A stretch of DNA of 64,000 nucleotides from Leucogyrophana mollusca (Eukaryota > Basidiomycota > Agaricomycetes > Boletales): positions 1-64,000 of the forward strand of contig MU266377.1 in NCBI GenBank assembly GCA_021014945.1, written 5' to 3'. The position numbers and the translations under genes are program-made. Below, piece after piece: positions 11,663 through 24,496 of this stretch (its first letter is position 1; each line of letters begins with the position of its first letter). The notes under the pieces are model-generated. The model searched no databases. It had not been told where the DNA came from and saw only the letters and a list, made by a program, of their open reading frames with translations.

Positions 11663-11867
11663 AGTTTGAAGTTGACACACTCCCATATCTTCGCCTGATC
11701 CAAGTAAGCGACAAACAAGTGTAATAACGAGGTAATAATAGTCTACAATCCAGCTGGTCTGGTCAGAGCTATATACAAAACACATCTATCCTATATGCTA
11801 TACCACATAACACGTAGTAAGTACAAGATCAGCGAGAAAATGGGCACGGACGAAATCTACAGTCCCA

Positions 11868-14800
11868 TCAAGTTAAAGGTGGGCCGCTCTTTATTTGTTT
11901 CACCAGTGTCTCCCAATAGACCCAATCTGAACCGTCTATCCCATTCATTGGAGGGTCGAGTCCCATTTCCGGTGCGGGTCCAACCCAACCGGAGAAATCC
12001 GCACCTCCTGGCCCACCCCACGAAAGAGCGGGCATACTCGTCGGCCCATCAACCACAGTCCCACCGCTAAATGTGTTGCACCAGTGGTCAAGCAATGACT
12101 GAGCCGACTCCTCGTCGCCACTAGGGCTGTTGGTACCTGCAGGCGAGCCAGACCCTTCAGTCAAACCAGGGTGTTGGAGACGATGGATCATAGGTGACTG
12201 CGCAAACGTTGGAGACAATGTGAAGGGCATAGATGGTGACATCTGTGGCGAGGTGTTGTTTGCGGAAGGGGGAGAGGTGGCTGCGAGGAGCGAGGAGAAT
12301 GTTGGTCGCGACGACGAGGCCGAATTCGAGTTTCGCGTGTTCGACATGGCGGCTAGCTGGGGGTCAATGGCGTGACCATTCAAATTAGACACATCTCGGC
12401 TCTGCGGCAAACTGTCTGCCATCTGCGAAGCTCTACTCTTCAAAAATTCAATGGTCTTGAGCTCCCTTCGTGTGGTTTCGTCCATCTCGCGGACTCCCTC
12501 GTGATCCTTCAAAAACCCATCCAAGATCGCGTGCATTTTGGTCGAATCCTTGCCTTGGGGATCCAACACAAGGTAGATACCGCTGATCATGGCCGTCTGG
12601 AACTCTCGATAAGCATTACTGAGCGAATCGCGGGTCTCCTTTGGCATTGCCTCACGGAATGCTTTGCGCACTTCAAAGTCTTTCATAGCAGACTCGAAGC
12701 ACGCTGCACGGGAGCGAATATACCGATCAGAGTTTAATTTCCGCAGAAGGTAGGGACGGTGTAGACTGACTCTCACAAAGAGAATCTCAGTGATGAGGAG
12801 AAACCGATGCACCGGAAGGAATTTCATAGTTTCGTCCAGTGAGGTATCCGGGTCCAAAGAGAAGTGGGGTGGGAGGTTGGAGACAAATTTCAAAAGATCA
12901 TCGTCAAGGGCCAGAACATCAGAGTAATGGCTCTGAGTTCTCACTTTCTGGAAATGATGAACCATCTTTCCGATAATGGAGGCCAGGTGGTGTCGAAGAA
13001 TGACAAACGTCATCAATGTTGGGCTCGACAAGGGTGGGGGATTACGGATGACCGCTGGCGAGAAGTCATCATCAACATTCAGTGGGGGGAGCGTGCAGGT
13101 ATAGTCGTCCTGTATCGCATGGGGCCTTCCAAGCACAAGAGCGTAAGAACGATCCGCATGGTAAAGGTAAGACCTGAGGCACACTACTTCATCTTTCAAT
13201 TACCGAGGTAGTAGCTTGAATACATACCATATTCGCCGTCGATTTTCGACTTGAGTTGGGTCTAACCCCTATAGACAATTATTATGAATGAATAAGTTGT
13301 ATTTACACAGTCGTCGTGCTTACCGTGGGTGCCGCGTCGCGATGTAATCCAAGTGCTTGCGCAGTTCTAACTGCAGCACCTAGTTGGCTCCAACACTCCG
13401 TGATCCGTCGATCAAAAGTAAGGAAGCGGGCACTCTAAATCCAGGTGAAGCTCATGAGACTACAGCCGTATGATGGTGCCTACCAGTAGACGAGTAAGAA
13501 CAATATCTAAAGAATCCGGTTGGATAGCGGCAGCAATTAATAGTGACCGACGGGCTGCGGGACATGTTAGTTGATAATCATGCATACGAGCCTCAGTGAC
13601 ACCTACAAGACCAATAGTATCTCAAAGAAGTCACTCTCCGCGTTCGAATATCCCCAGCAAGGTGCTCAGGAGCCAGTCGCACGGAAATAGCTAATACTAC
13701 GAATAGCAGAGGTAGGAATCGAGCGTCGTTCGGGTTTGCTCCAACACCGTTGGCACATATTGACGCATAAGCGGCGCGGAAGTCTTGCTCCGATACAGGG
13801 TACCTTGTCCAGTTTCTAGAATAACACAAAGTTAAGCATGTGGTGCGGACAGGAAATAATAATGATCTCACATGGAACTAAAATAATGATCAATAAGTAC
13901 GTCTGAGAACCGTTGAGGAGGCAGTTCTTGTAAGAGCTCTGATATCTTGTGTGGAGAGACGCCGCATTCTTGCACAAGACTTTTAAGATTATCAGCAGCT
14001 GAGGGTTCAGAATCCTGTCGAACAGAGTCAATGATCGACGGGGTTGCAAGTGTCATTTTGTGATCGCCATTAGTGGTGTTGTGATTCGCAGGACCATGGC
14101 TGGGAGTAGAACGACTTGAGTCCCACTGTTCTTGGCTTGTACTGGCAACAACGACATTTGCCAGCTAAGGAGAACTTGGTCAGAGATAAAAAGCATCAAG
14201 ACCGTCAAAACATTCACTTGCTCCAGAACGGAGGCTGGTGCAACACTCCCAGAGGCGCTGTTGCCGTACCACTTTCCGCTTTGAAACGTGCCTCCGCTTG
14301 GGTCCTGTTCATCGGTCATTGAGCGGTTATCTTCCTCATCGGGGCCTTCTGAACCAGATCGTTGCCTATCACCGCCTGAAACAGAGGAGCGTGACCCGGA
14401 ATTGAAGTATTGCGGCAAGGCAAGCTCGATGATGTGCTCAAGCCGGGCTAGCCGCACGCTAAGGTCCTGGTCGGTCTTACCAGGCGTATATGCCTTGCAC
14501 AACTCAGGGACCTTCCGTGCTACACACTTATGCAAGCCGGGGTCAGATAATAGGTTATATGTCATATATGCTGATCACCTACGTGCGAGCAGGGTACTTG
14601 GCGATCACACTGACATGGTAAGGTAAGTTTCAAACGCGACAATGACGAGTAATAACAACCTTTTGCTTTCGACGATGGCATTCCCCACATGAAAAACTAA
14701 AAGATTGGAGATGAGACGACTTCATGTTTTGACGACCAAAATATAGTCCTGTACCTGACTCTGGTGCGGGGTTTCTTTGCATGGATGCTGTCGGTTTCAT

Positions 14801-14870
14801 CATCCTCTGTCTTTCTTCTTTTCAGGGAGGAAGACTCCGTCGTCGTGCTGGACGACGGCTGCTTGCCCAT
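11868..14870 (-). CDS. Zn2Cys6 fungal-specific transcription factor
   Basis: After MGKQPSSSTTTESSS and a basic stretch with KKPRTRVR, three short exons assemble a Zn(II)2Cys6 cluster: CGEC, HRRKQK, C, DRQVPC, SHC, VARKVPELC. The spacing is C-x2-C-x6-C-x5-C-x2-C-x8-C, which fits the family. A linker and a probable coiled segment (LSVRLARLEHIIELALPQYF) follow. The middle region carries the fungal-specific transcription factor domain, with ADRSYALVLGRPHAIQDDY as its hallmark. The C-terminal ~200 residues are Ser/Pro/Gly-rich. The protein is about 800 residues. The ATG at 14870 was chosen because frames further upstream run towards the MED17 start. Its target genes cannot be read from sequence. 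Confidence 0.85.
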
Positions 14871-15072
14871 AGTGGAGAGATTTCCTCCTAGTGGTTGGAT
14901 GGCAAGATGCACTGACATTCTGCACTGCTGACTCGCACAGAGTCCAGAGTCGGTCCGACGAGCACGTGGAAAAGTGCACTGCTTTGCTTCATCTTGCTGC
15001 CACCATTTGCCGAGGAATCCAAGACTTTTGGCGCGACGAGATTTATAATTATTCCCTTGATTGCCCTTTACA
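14871..15072. promoter_or_regulatory. Shared divergent promoter, Zn2Cys6 factor / MED17
   Basis: Only 202 bp separate the two start codons on opposite strands, so both promoters must overlap here. An in-frame upstream extension of the Zn2Cys6 reading frame runs through it, but its codons do not look conserved. No TATA box is evident. Confidence 0.45.
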
Positions 15073-17291
15073 ATGGACGAACCGGCCTGGAAAATGACAA
15101 AATTGTCCCTCGAGAGGCCATACAAGGATGACAAAGGAGATCGAATTCGTGATCTCCTCGACATACTCCCGGACGGGCAGCCCGTCTACGAGCCGTGAGC
15201 GACAGGTACTCTGGTCTGGTGCCATGTCACTCATATATCTGCAAGTGAGAGGGACGCGTCCAAAATACTGGGGGAAAACCTCAGGCGTATATTTATTGAA
15301 CGCGGGGCGGACTTCTTCGAGCGCCCAATCGACCAGCCTTCCACAGAGGATGTTTCACCACAAGGCCCCGGTGAAGTCAAAGTCGACCATGTTGCACATG
15401 CGGACGAAGCGACAGAAGTTCCCAGATCCACAATGACCCCCGAGGAGCTATTCAAGATGCGTACGGAGATAATGCCACAGCTTTTGTGGGTTCTTCCCAG
15501 ATGCATACCTTTCAACTACTGATCTTTGGCAAAGCGTTGCTCTGGGAGAGATGACCCATGCCAGAGAATTTCTCTCTTTTCTCCTTGCCTCGACTGCGCC
15601 ATCTCAGCCGTCACCGATCCCCTCGCTGCCCTCCTCGACATTGACCGCAACTATAGTCACAAAACCTCCGCCGATATCTTCTGTCGATGCTTTCAATGCC
15701 CAGTTGACCATTGGGGGAAAAGACGAAGCACTGCGAAAGGCTGCTAATCTATTCAAGTCTGCCGCTGGAAGTCTCGAAAGGGGTAGAGTACGAGGTGAAA
15801 ATTATTGGGTAGATGCTTTGAAAATTAGACGAGCAAACTGGGGCTTGATTCCGGCACCTCTTCCATTCGGTGCGCCCACTGGGAAAGGCGCGGACAAGAC
15901 GTCGAAAGATTTCCTGGTTTCGTTTGCCCTTGAAGAATGTAAGCATCCTCGGCTCACCCTCTTCACGGCTTTCATATCAAACCATATGGGTCAGCCCCAT
16001 CCCACTTTCGCAGACGAGCTATTGGCCACATGACTACCTACGAAAATTCGTCGGACGCCCTCGCATTCCCCCACCGTCAGCGTACGCGTCTTCAAGTATC
16101 TCTCAGTATCACTGACAGTGTTGGGAAACGGTTATGTTCTTCACATAATTTCGCGAGACTTCCGGACAACATGTCCTTGGAAGGTTCCCTCAAAGCTGCT
16201 CAGCAAGAAATCGTCGAGGAAGAGATATTCTCGGTTCTCATCAAGGAAGCCAGTAGTTTACCGACCGCATCCGCCCGGGTAGCTGAGCGGCTGATAGTCA
16301 TTGAGGCCGCTCAAGGAACTGAGCTGCGTTTTGAACTCGTGAGCGGTATATTTACCCCCCAGAATTTAATCATGACACCTTGCAGGTCGACAACGACGCC
16401 CCCGAGGATTCAGCGTCCTCCGACGGAAAAGAAGTAGTGACGGCCACTTGCGATTTGATATATTATATGTTGCATGCCCTCCTTCTTTCTATGCACGCTG
16501 GCCAAAAGTCTCAACGCATCGGTTCTGCTCGTGTGCAGGGCGTACCCGCCCCCCGACCTGCCTTGCTGCAGCCTGTCATCGATTTATTGCAGTATCAGGT
16601 GTTCTGCGATAGAATCAAAGCTGAACTCACCAAAATGGGGAGGGCTTTACTGAATGCAGGCATTCCATGCACATTGCGCTTTGATCCTGTCGGTGAAAGT
16701 GGTGACCAGTTGATAAACCAATTCCTTGCCGAGAACAACAGCAGAAGGCTTGGAGGTGAGGCGATCTTACGCATAGACGAGAGGTACGTGGGCTTCTGAG
16801 TCTCAAGAAATCATTTTGACAGCTGCCGATAGGCATACTTTGCGGTTCACCTTCCTTTCACCATCCTCCCTCACTGCGCATCTATCACAAGCGACCCTCT
16901 CTATCGCATCAATACCACAATTGGTTCAGCTCCTATCTGACGAGGTTGAGCGGTGCCTCCTTAACCGGATATGTGAAGTTGGAACCCAGACGTGCGAGCG
17001 CCTCAATGGGACATGGTTTGTGGATATGGTCAGTGGTAAAACGGTGGGCAGATGGGAGGGATGCATCCTGTAAGTCGTGGGTTCTGTTTGCTTCTGCTCA
17101 AGGTGACCATTACGAGCAGAAACTTCCGCATTATCTTTGGTCAAGACTTTACTATCCATTCACCTGCATACCGATCAGGCAGGGGTATGAACCAGCAACT
17201 GTCGTTGATAGAGACATACTCCCCAGGTTCACCCATGTCATTGATTTCCTGGCTACAGCATCTTGTCGAGAAAACACTGTCAGACCCTTGA
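15073..17291 (+). CDS. MED17: Mediator complex subunit MED17 (Srb4)
   Basis: The protein starts MDEPAWKMTKLSLERPYKDD and contains LLDILPDGQPVYEP, the typical MED17 opening. After splicing it carries FVALGEMTHAREFLSFLL, GKDEALRKAANLFKSAAGSL, RGENYWVDALKIRRANWGLI and CDLIYYMLHALLLSMHAGQK. A final 50-nt intron (17070-17119) removes an apparent stop at 17071. It adds the last ~57 residues, starting NFRIIFGQDFTIHSP and ending HLVEKTLSDP. MED17 is the central scaffold of the Mediator head module, contacting RNA polymerase II. It is head-to-head with the Zn2Cys6 factor gene. The family call rests on pattern memory; MED17 is divergent between phyla, so moderate doubt remains. Confidence 0.75.
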
Positions 17292-17435
17292 TTCAATCAC
17301 ACATCAGCTGCAGATATGCGCAGGACTTGTTTAGACCGGGAATCGTGTGCATGATATCATAGCATGGCATGGCCTATTAGTCTTTTGGACATAAATGCGA
17401 GAGCGAGCGAAATCGTAAGCAAAGCGGCAGGACAT

Positions 17436-18595
17436 TTACTCCTCGTCGTCGTCGTCGTCGCCATCCTCTTCCGCAGCATCTCCTCCACCGGCCTTGAAGG
17501 CAGCGATTTTGGTCTGGATCGCCTCTCTGCGCTCTTCCAGAGTGCGTTTGTGCTTCTTGTATTTGAGAGATTCTGCCTTCCAATCCTTTGTCTTTTCTGA
17601 GGGCTTGAAGGTTGGATCCTCACGAATAGCAGCGTAGGCGTTCGTGTAGATCTCCTCCATATCCTCCGAACCGACACCATCAGCAAGGTATGTTGCGAAC
17701 TGCTTTTTGAATCTGTGGGTGTCAGGTGAGTGAATGATCAGAGCATGCGGAAGGTGCACGGAAAGTGCAACTCACCGTTCGTCATCTTCCTCCTCAAGCG
17801 ACTCCATGTATTCTGCGACGTGACCACCGAATATGTACTTCTTCAGCACTTCGGCGTCCAGCTCCTTGCTCTCTGGGTCGTATCCAGGGAAACGTTTTTC
17901 GGAATGGGGGATGAAAATACCACCATCGCTTGCGCCTTTCATCGCCCCAAAGACACGGTGGCCCGTCGATGTGCGCTTCAGGCCGACATCGAGGTAGCAT
18001 TTGAATGGTCTGGGTGCGTCCTCATCGTCAAGTGCCTCGGTCATGGAGATGGTGCCATCAGGCTCGGAAACTCCCTCGTACTTGTCGGCAAGACCAAGCT
18101 TGGTCAAGGCACGGCGGGCGCAAAGAAGACCAGTTGCATAAGCTGAAGAAATCCGTCCATCAGCTGTATAGACGACTGAGAGCGACCACTTTGCCCACCA
18201 GCAGTCCAGTTAGTTAAGCCGTGGTTGATACCATATCGCGGCAGCTCTTTCGAGCGTGCGGCGGTCAAGACAAAGTCACCTTGCAAGCGGGCATACACGA
18301 TTTGGACGATGATGTCCCTGTTCGTGAATCGCACGACGAGGCGATATTTAGGCGCATTGCTAAGGGACAATCAGCACTCTCTCCAGGTATGGGTTGTATA
18401 GCAGGGACATACTATTTGTTTTTGGCCTGAGTGACGAGACGCTTGCGGGCATAGTCTAGAGGCAGTCTGAGCACATGTGTGCATTGGATATCAAGGTGGG
18501 TACTGACAGTCGGTTTTGCCTTCTCTCCGGCGGCGATACTTCACCTGGAAGCGGGAGAAGTAGGCATCTGACTTGACTTTCTTGACGAATGGCAT
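17436..18595 (-). CDS. RPL5: 60S ribosomal protein L5 (uL18)
   Basis: The start [20 protein letters not shown] is diagnostic, followed by [20 protein letters not shown]. Further exons give [57 protein letters not shown] and [17 protein letters not shown]. The acidic C-terminus is [12 protein letters not shown]5 carries 5S rRNA into the large subunit together with L11. A splice acceptor (CCCTCCAG) lies directly against the ATG. The matching donor is at 18757, so a 162-nt 5' UTR intron (18596-18757) is likely. Length is near the usual 300 residues. Confidence 0.95.
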
Positions 18596-18757
18596 CTGGA
18601 GGGATAAGGATGTGTGTCAGTCACCCTGACAGCTCTACCCAAACCACGGCCAGTCCATCCACCCCCAATCTCGCCGATTTTCGCGACGAGTGACTCAGAA
18701 ACCGCACGAATGATCAATGCGACTGGCATGGGAGTCGTAAAGAGAAGCGTAGCTTAC
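18596..18757 (-). other. Probable 5' UTR intron of RPL5
   Basis: On the minus strand a donor, CTTCAAG|GTAAGC, sits at 18757 and an acceptor, CCCTCCAG|ATG, at 18596. The intron would be 162 nt, about three times the local average, and ends right at the start codon. Leader introns are common in ribosomal-protein genes and often affect expression; some host snoRNAs. No C/D or H/ACA signature was convincingly placed in this one. Confidence 0.55.
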
Positions 18758-18937
18758 CTTGAAGGGCTGAAGGGACGGCGGGAACGGCGAGTACACCCAG
18801 CAAACTAACTTTCTGCAACGCCGACGCTGTTTACCCTTATTGATTTCTAAATAATCGTGTTATCTGAATTACGTGAGCTCGCCTCTCACCCCACGACCAC
18901 ATCCAGCAAACCCCCGCGCTTTGTGTCTTTCAACAGG

Positions 18938-19740
18938 ATGGGAGACAATTATTACCAACAATACAGCCAGCAGCAGCAGGCATATGATGTTAACCCTTAT
19001 CACCAGCCATACCAGGGTCCGATGTACCCTATCGCAGGATCTTCCTCCGCTCACAGTGCACCCGTCCCGGCGAACGCATACGAGTACGATGTCGGAATTC
19101 TTGCGCAGCAAAGTGTCTACGTCCCTGGTGCTATGATAGATAAACGTGGTGGAGCGGGTGGGAAACTGGCCAAAGGCGGGAAGCGTACCACAGTACTGCG
19201 GAAAGGTGGTGGAAAAGTTTGGGAAGATCAGACACTGTTAGAGTGGAATCCTTGTGCGTTGTTATTTTGACACCCCGAGAGTTCTTCTCATCCCCATCTT
19301 ACTTCAGCTTGGTTCCGCTTATTCGTCGGTGACCTCAGTAACGATGTTTCGGACGACGTCTTAACCAACGCTTTTAACAAGTATACGTCCTTTCAGAAAG
19401 CCCGAGTGATTCGCGATAGATTGAGCCAGAAGGTAGGCACTTGGTATCACCCGTATAATCTCAAAATCTGATTGTGCACATAGGCCAAGTACGGGTTTGT
19501 TGCGTTCTCTGATCCTGAAGATTTCCTAAAAGCATGGAAAGAGATGGATGGTGTGTGTTGCCATTCGCACCACCGGGGAAGACCATCTGATGCTCCTCAT
19601 TCATAGGCAAATATGTAGGCAATCGCCCCGTCAAACTGAGGAAAGCAGATGACACTGCAATCAGGCCTGTGGAAATAGGCCACCGTAAGGCCAGGCAGCT
19701 CGAGAAGGAGTTGAAGAAGAATCGTCACAAACCTTACTGA
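18938..19740 (+). CDS. RBM42-like RNA-recognition-motif protein
   Basis: The short protein starts MGDNYYQQYSQQQQAYD, a Gln/Tyr-rich head. A conserved linker follows (SVYVPGAMIDKRGGA, then KRTTVLRKGGGKVWEDQTL). A single RRM comes next, with RNP2 LFVGDL and RNP1 KYGFVAF, and the protein ends KELKKNRHKP. The order of head, linker, RRM and lysine-rich tail matches RBM42, an RNA-binding protein linked to splicing and mRNA handling. Three short introns join in frame. An in-frame ATG lies upstream at 18857, but 18938 follows a pyrimidine-rich CAG and gives the expected start. It is head-to-head with RPL5. Confidence 0.85.
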
Positions 19741-20233
19741 TCCGCGGGCACGATCCAGGCTACGGGTGAGAGCGATGTAGATTATACCAGTATGTTATGT
19801 TTCTTGATCATTGACGCAGCTCACTGTTTGAATGGTATACTCATGAGCGATGTCTTGATTTGTGCAGTCAATGGGATTCTCGGTGGGTTACCCCAGTCGT
19901 CTTACATTCTAGTGGTCCTGTGCGTTTTCCTCCTATCAGGTCCCAGGGTCGTAGTGTGCTTCTTCGTGAATTTCGCATAAGACTCAGAGGGATGAGGTAC
20001 CTGTTATTCCAGTCTTTGTTGGGTGGGCGCTTGGCCGTCGCGTACGATGAGTTTTCAATGTAAGAATGATATAATTATCATCAAAATAATATAAATTGAA
20101 TATAAGTATGTTACTTATTTAAGAGAACCGGGTAACTAAATCACGCGGCACGTGAGCACCTTTCCATACAGCTCGTCACAGTTCGTTATACAGCACTCAG
20201 CTCTGACATATCTTACCCCGAGCTCGTGCAAGC
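19741..20233 (+). other. Gene-free spacer between RBM42-like and CTNNBL1
   Basis: About 490 bp hold the RBM42-like 3' UTR and the CTNNBL1 promoter. One hydrophobic 62-codon frame (19792-19980) shows no family signature and is not called. A very A/T-rich stretch at about 20065-20120 separates the two genes. Confidence 0.5.
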
Positions 20234-22665
20234 ATGGACATCGACAAGTTATTTAAGGTAAGCAAGCATACGGCTCGCATGAACGCAGAAATAGGGATAT
20301 ACCACAATCACAGGTCCCCAAGCTGCCACCGGGCAACAAACGAAAGATGCCAGACAACCCTACCCCGGAAATGCTGAAGAAGATGAAGTTAGACGTCCCT
20401 GCGACAATCCCAAACAGAGACGTGTCATCCGGCGAGGTAGGAGACGCCGCGACTGTAAGGAAAGCGCGACGAGTTACCATAGAAGACGAAGACGAGGAGG
20501 ACGTGGATACATCCTTTGCTCCAGGAGGAGACGCGGATTATTTTGCTGAAGAGGACGACGAGGGGCGATTTTTTGGTGGTGGTTTGACATCAGAGCAGAA
20601 GCAGATCTTGAGTATATTTGAGAGCGCCGAAGGAGACGGAGGTCAAGAAGACGTGAGTTGTCGTACTTCATGTTGTAGCGTACTGACTGTCTGTGCAAGC
20701 CAGAGGAAGTTTCCATAACAAGTGTAAGGCGAACTCTGCTTCGCTTTGAGCGCGCTGCAAACAAAAACCAAGACCAGCGTTCCAAATACCCTGACGATCC
20801 ATCAAAGTAGCCACCCTACCCACTCAAGCCGCTCACTCTGACTAGTCATGTCGCAGATTCATTGACTCGGAAGCAGATCTTGACAGTGCGCTCAAGTCAT
20901 TGCTACCACTCGCTCAGACTCCTGTGCTCGCATACCCAGAACTCGTGCGCTCTGGATCCATCGCGTTACTCATTGGCCTTCTCAGCCACGAGAACGCAGA
21001 CATAGTCATCGATGTAGTGGAGGTGATTCATGAACTGACTGATGAAGATGTTGGAAATGAAGGAGAAGACGAGGAAGAACAGGAGGAGTCCCAAACTGCG
21101 CTTAGAGCACTTATTGAAGCCTTGGTAAGCGAATTCCCATGCACGGGGGCGCCTTCCAGTGACAATGCGTGCATTGTAGCTTGCGAACTCGATATTGGAA
21201 CTGCTAGTCGACAACCTCTCTCGCCTGAACGAGGCGGAGGAATCCGATCGTCAAGGAGTCTTCCATATCCTCGGCGAGTGTGATCCCTTCGATGAATATG
21301 TTTTTGTTCTGAAGAATGTATACTCCAGGCGTCTTCGAAAATGTCTTAGGCTTTAACCCAGACCTATCCACGCTTCTGGTTTCTAAAACCAAGATGATGA
21401 GCTGGCTACTGGACCGTATTCAGTCAAAAAAGCATGATGAGAATCGAGGCTATGCTGCAGAACTTCTGTCAATATTACTTCAAAATGATGTAGCTAACAG
21501 GTTGGAGTTTGGGCAAAGGGATGGCGTAGAAACTATCTTAAAAGTCCTTTCAGTAAGCTGCTATGCCCCTATTTGTGCGGAGTCTGACAATTCCTACTTC
21601 AGCAATTCCGTAGGCGAGACCCGGTTGACGCAGATGAAACCGAGTTCATGGAGAACCTATTTGATGCTCTGTGTTCAGCTTTATCAGAGCCTGACATAAA
21701 GGAATTCTTCGTGAAGTCGGAAGGCGTCGAATTAATGGTGTTGATGATGAAGTGCGTCTTTCGGTCGTTATATTTCTTTCCTTTCATTCTCATCCAATAA
21801 CAGGGAGAAACTCCAATCAAAATCTAGGTCAATAAAGACACTAGATTATGCCCTATCAGGTGGGACCGACATCTGCAAAACTTTCGTTGAGGCACTCGGT
21901 TTGAAGACGCTCTTCGCTGCCCTCATGGGCAAAGTGAGTGGTTGTACGCTACTGCCTGCTTTCATTCATTGAGCACACCCATCCTAGAGTTCAAAAAAAC
22001 AAAAATCGAACACAGCGCCAGTAGCGTCCGAGGACACTTCGCACATTCTTGGCATCGTCTCATCACTTCTTTCTAACCTCCCATCCGAATCGCCGGACAG
22101 AATACGACTTTTAACCAAATTCGTCGAAAATGACTACGAAAAAGTTGACAAGCTTCTGGAAATTCGGGAGAGTGCGAGCGGACGACTGAAAGTAGCCGAT
22201 GCTGAGATTGCCCAGGAAAAGAAGGTGCGGAATTTGGCCTCCGCTCGATCCACCCCGCTGTCCCTCATCATCATTTGCAGGACATGCTCGCCACTGGCGA
22301 AACCGTGGGGCCTGAGGAGGAGGATCTATGGTACCTCCGTCGGTTGGACGGAGGTCTGTTCACTCTGCAAACCGTGGACTACATTTTAGCCTGGATCCTT
22401 ATGGAAGACGATGGTGTAAGTCATCACTTCACAACTCCCACCGTTTCCCTCACCAACATGGTTTCAGATCCGAGCGCACCTTACACATATGCTGGAACGG
22501 AGAAGCCAATCGATAAAGGACATCGTCACGACTCTACGGATATTTCACGAGAATGTTGACGGGGATGCACCCGACAGACCTGCATCGTCCGACCAAGCAC
22601 CGGAAAGGGGGCTCTCGCAAAAGGAGATTCTCCAAAATCTAATCACGTTCCTGGAGGGTTGCTGA
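20234..22665 (+). CDS. CTNNBL1: Beta-catenin-like protein 1 (CTNNBL1), spliceosome-associated
   Basis: A tiny first exon encodes MDIDKLFK. The second carries a Lys-rich putative nuclear signal (PPGNKRKMPDNPTPEMLKKM) and an acidic stretch. An all-helical ARM/HEAT body follows, with GVFHILG, NVLGFNPDLSTLLVSKTKMM, KHDENRGYAAELLSILLQND, LEFGQRDGVETILKVL and TLDYALSGGTDICKTFVEAL. The last exons give PEEEDLWYLRRLDGGLFTLQ and KEILQNLITFLEGC. In animals and fission yeast the protein binds the Prp19/CDC5L complex. Roughly ten introns split the gene, and the summed length of about 600 residues is close to the human 563. Confidence 0.92.
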
Positions 22666-22735
22666 TGCAAAGCGAGGATTATCCTGTTGTGTCTGGCATG
22701 GGAGGCGGTCGCTATAAGTACAACAGACGATTGTG

Positions 22736-24496
22736 CTAAGCAGCGACAAGAGCGGCGGATGAAAATATCATATTGAGTGCGCCTTTTGTTTTTATCAACT
22801 CCTTTTGGAAGCGGATTTCTGCGAGCACTTTCTTTCGCAGTCTAATGAAAAGAGAGTCAATCAGTGGCGATTGGCCTAATACCGGAGTGTACATCTCTGT
22901 TAGTTCACGGCGTCAGCAGGAGAACACACTGAATGTGAGTAAGCGCACCGATAACGAGACCAGCTACATCGCAGACCATTTCACCGAAACGAGGATCTGC
23001 AACATACTTTACGAGGACGCGCAAGACAGGCTCTAGTAAGACATCATCCCGACTTGCTAAGGCGCTGCGAAGACCGTCTCGATGGATGAGCTCTTGTATG
23101 AGTGAAAAGGTTGTTGTCGGTGGGACGTTCTGCATGTGGCTGTTAGCTTCGCAATCCGCGGGAAAACAAGCCACTCACCTTTCTCAGAACGGAGTCCAGA
23201 GCGGCAGAATATTTAAAGCCTTTCAACAGTCGGTCATACTCTTTCAACCGTTTTGCCCGCCGGCTCTCGATTCTCAGTTCATCTGCATCTCCCAAAGGTG
23301 TTGATTTAGCTTTGGATTTGACACGACCTTGACCAATTCCGGGCAAGGTGCCTCCAAGGAAGGTCTCGTAAGTGCCTGACTTCAGAGCTAGAGAAAGCGG
23401 TAGCTCTGAACCCCCTTCAGAAGCTTTGGGGTGCCTCCGTCGAACTGACAGCGTCCCGTCAGACATTCCTGCGGCTACGTGCGTGTCATCTGGCTAAAGG
23501 CAAGATGAGCCCACTTTACACAAACAGGATTGAACACGTACTGAGACAGCGAGGCAGAGAACAGCGGCGGGGTATCGCATGGTATGAACCACTTTATAAG
23601 TGCTAACGTCATAGACTTTCACCATTTGATCTAGACTTCCTGTAAGCAGACGACTTGCCGATCCGTCGAAGGCCAAAGACGTGATCGTCTTTTGATGATT
23701 GGAAAAGGCTCGTAGGCATCGGCCACCTGCGACAAGATCCCACACGCGTAATATAGGACCCGCAGCTGATAGTGCAACAGTCCCGGTGGGAAACATTAGA
23801 ACCTGTTCGACAGGGGTGGCATCTGCACCATTTCCTCCCATCACCATTTCACATTGTCCACTTCGCGAGTCGAAAAGCCGCATAGTTGCATCATACGATC
23901 CCGTCAACAATAGATGGGGATTTGATGTTGAGACCTCCCCTGAACGCACGTAATCGGTATGCGCGGCAAAGGTAACCACCTCTGTTTGCGATGGGACATC
24001 CCAGAGTTTGACTGAGGTGTCGTCGGAGCAGGAAAGAATCTGTGTAGGTGAGAGAGGGGAGAACTTTGTGACGTGTACGGGTTGCTTGTGCGAGTCCAGT
24101 GTTCGTAGAATAGCACGTGAGTTGATATCAAAGACCTGAGGAGCGGTTAGTTGGTGAAAGCCAAGGACGCTTCTGACCGACCTGGATCAGTCCTGTATCA
24201 TCCCCCGCCACAACGAGTTTTCCATCTCCTCGTATGTTACCGCTCCGAGCAACATCTTTGAACCGCGAGATTGTCTTTGTGACTTTCTGGGTTCGCGGGG
24301 CATAAATCTGGACTCGAGTTGCTGCAGTTACTGCATACCGATGAGGTTTAGCAGGAGAGAACTGGATTGAAGTTACTGGGGCGTATTCTTTTACGAAAAC
24401 TGGGTGCTTGAATTGCCGCCAATAGCGAGACTCAGCGCTATGCTTCGCAGCAGCTGGCCGTGCGTGTCTCTGAACTACAACTGGCTGATAGTCCAT
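22736..24496 (-). CDS. UTP15: U3 snoRNP / SSU processome WD40 protein UTP15
   Basis: The start MDYQPVVVQRHARPA leads to ESRYWRQFKHPVFVKEYAPV, a Utp15 signature. WD repeats follow: HRYAVTAATRVQIYAPRTQK, KFSPLSPTQILSCSDDTSVK, TDYVRSGEVS, LLTGSYDATMRLFDSRSGQC and LLTGSLDQMVKVYDVSTYKV. The C-terminal Utp15 domain includes RAKRLKEYDRLLKGFKYSAA and VLVKYVADPRF. The final exon ends IRFQKELIKTKGALNMIFSS and AALVAA. The protein works in t-UTP, linking rDNA transcription to 18S rRNA processing in the nucleolus. An upstream in-frame ATG exists at 24541. It is head-to-head with TCTP. Confidence 0.92.

Noticed and set aside
15192..15250. In-frame stop early in MED17
   Set aside because: It falls inside a normal short intron (donor GTGAGC, acceptor TGCAAG). 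Splicing restores the frame into ERDASKILGENLRRIF.
19792..19980. 62-codon hydrophobic frame
   Set aside because: Position fits the RBM42-like 3' UTR; no homologous pattern and poor context.
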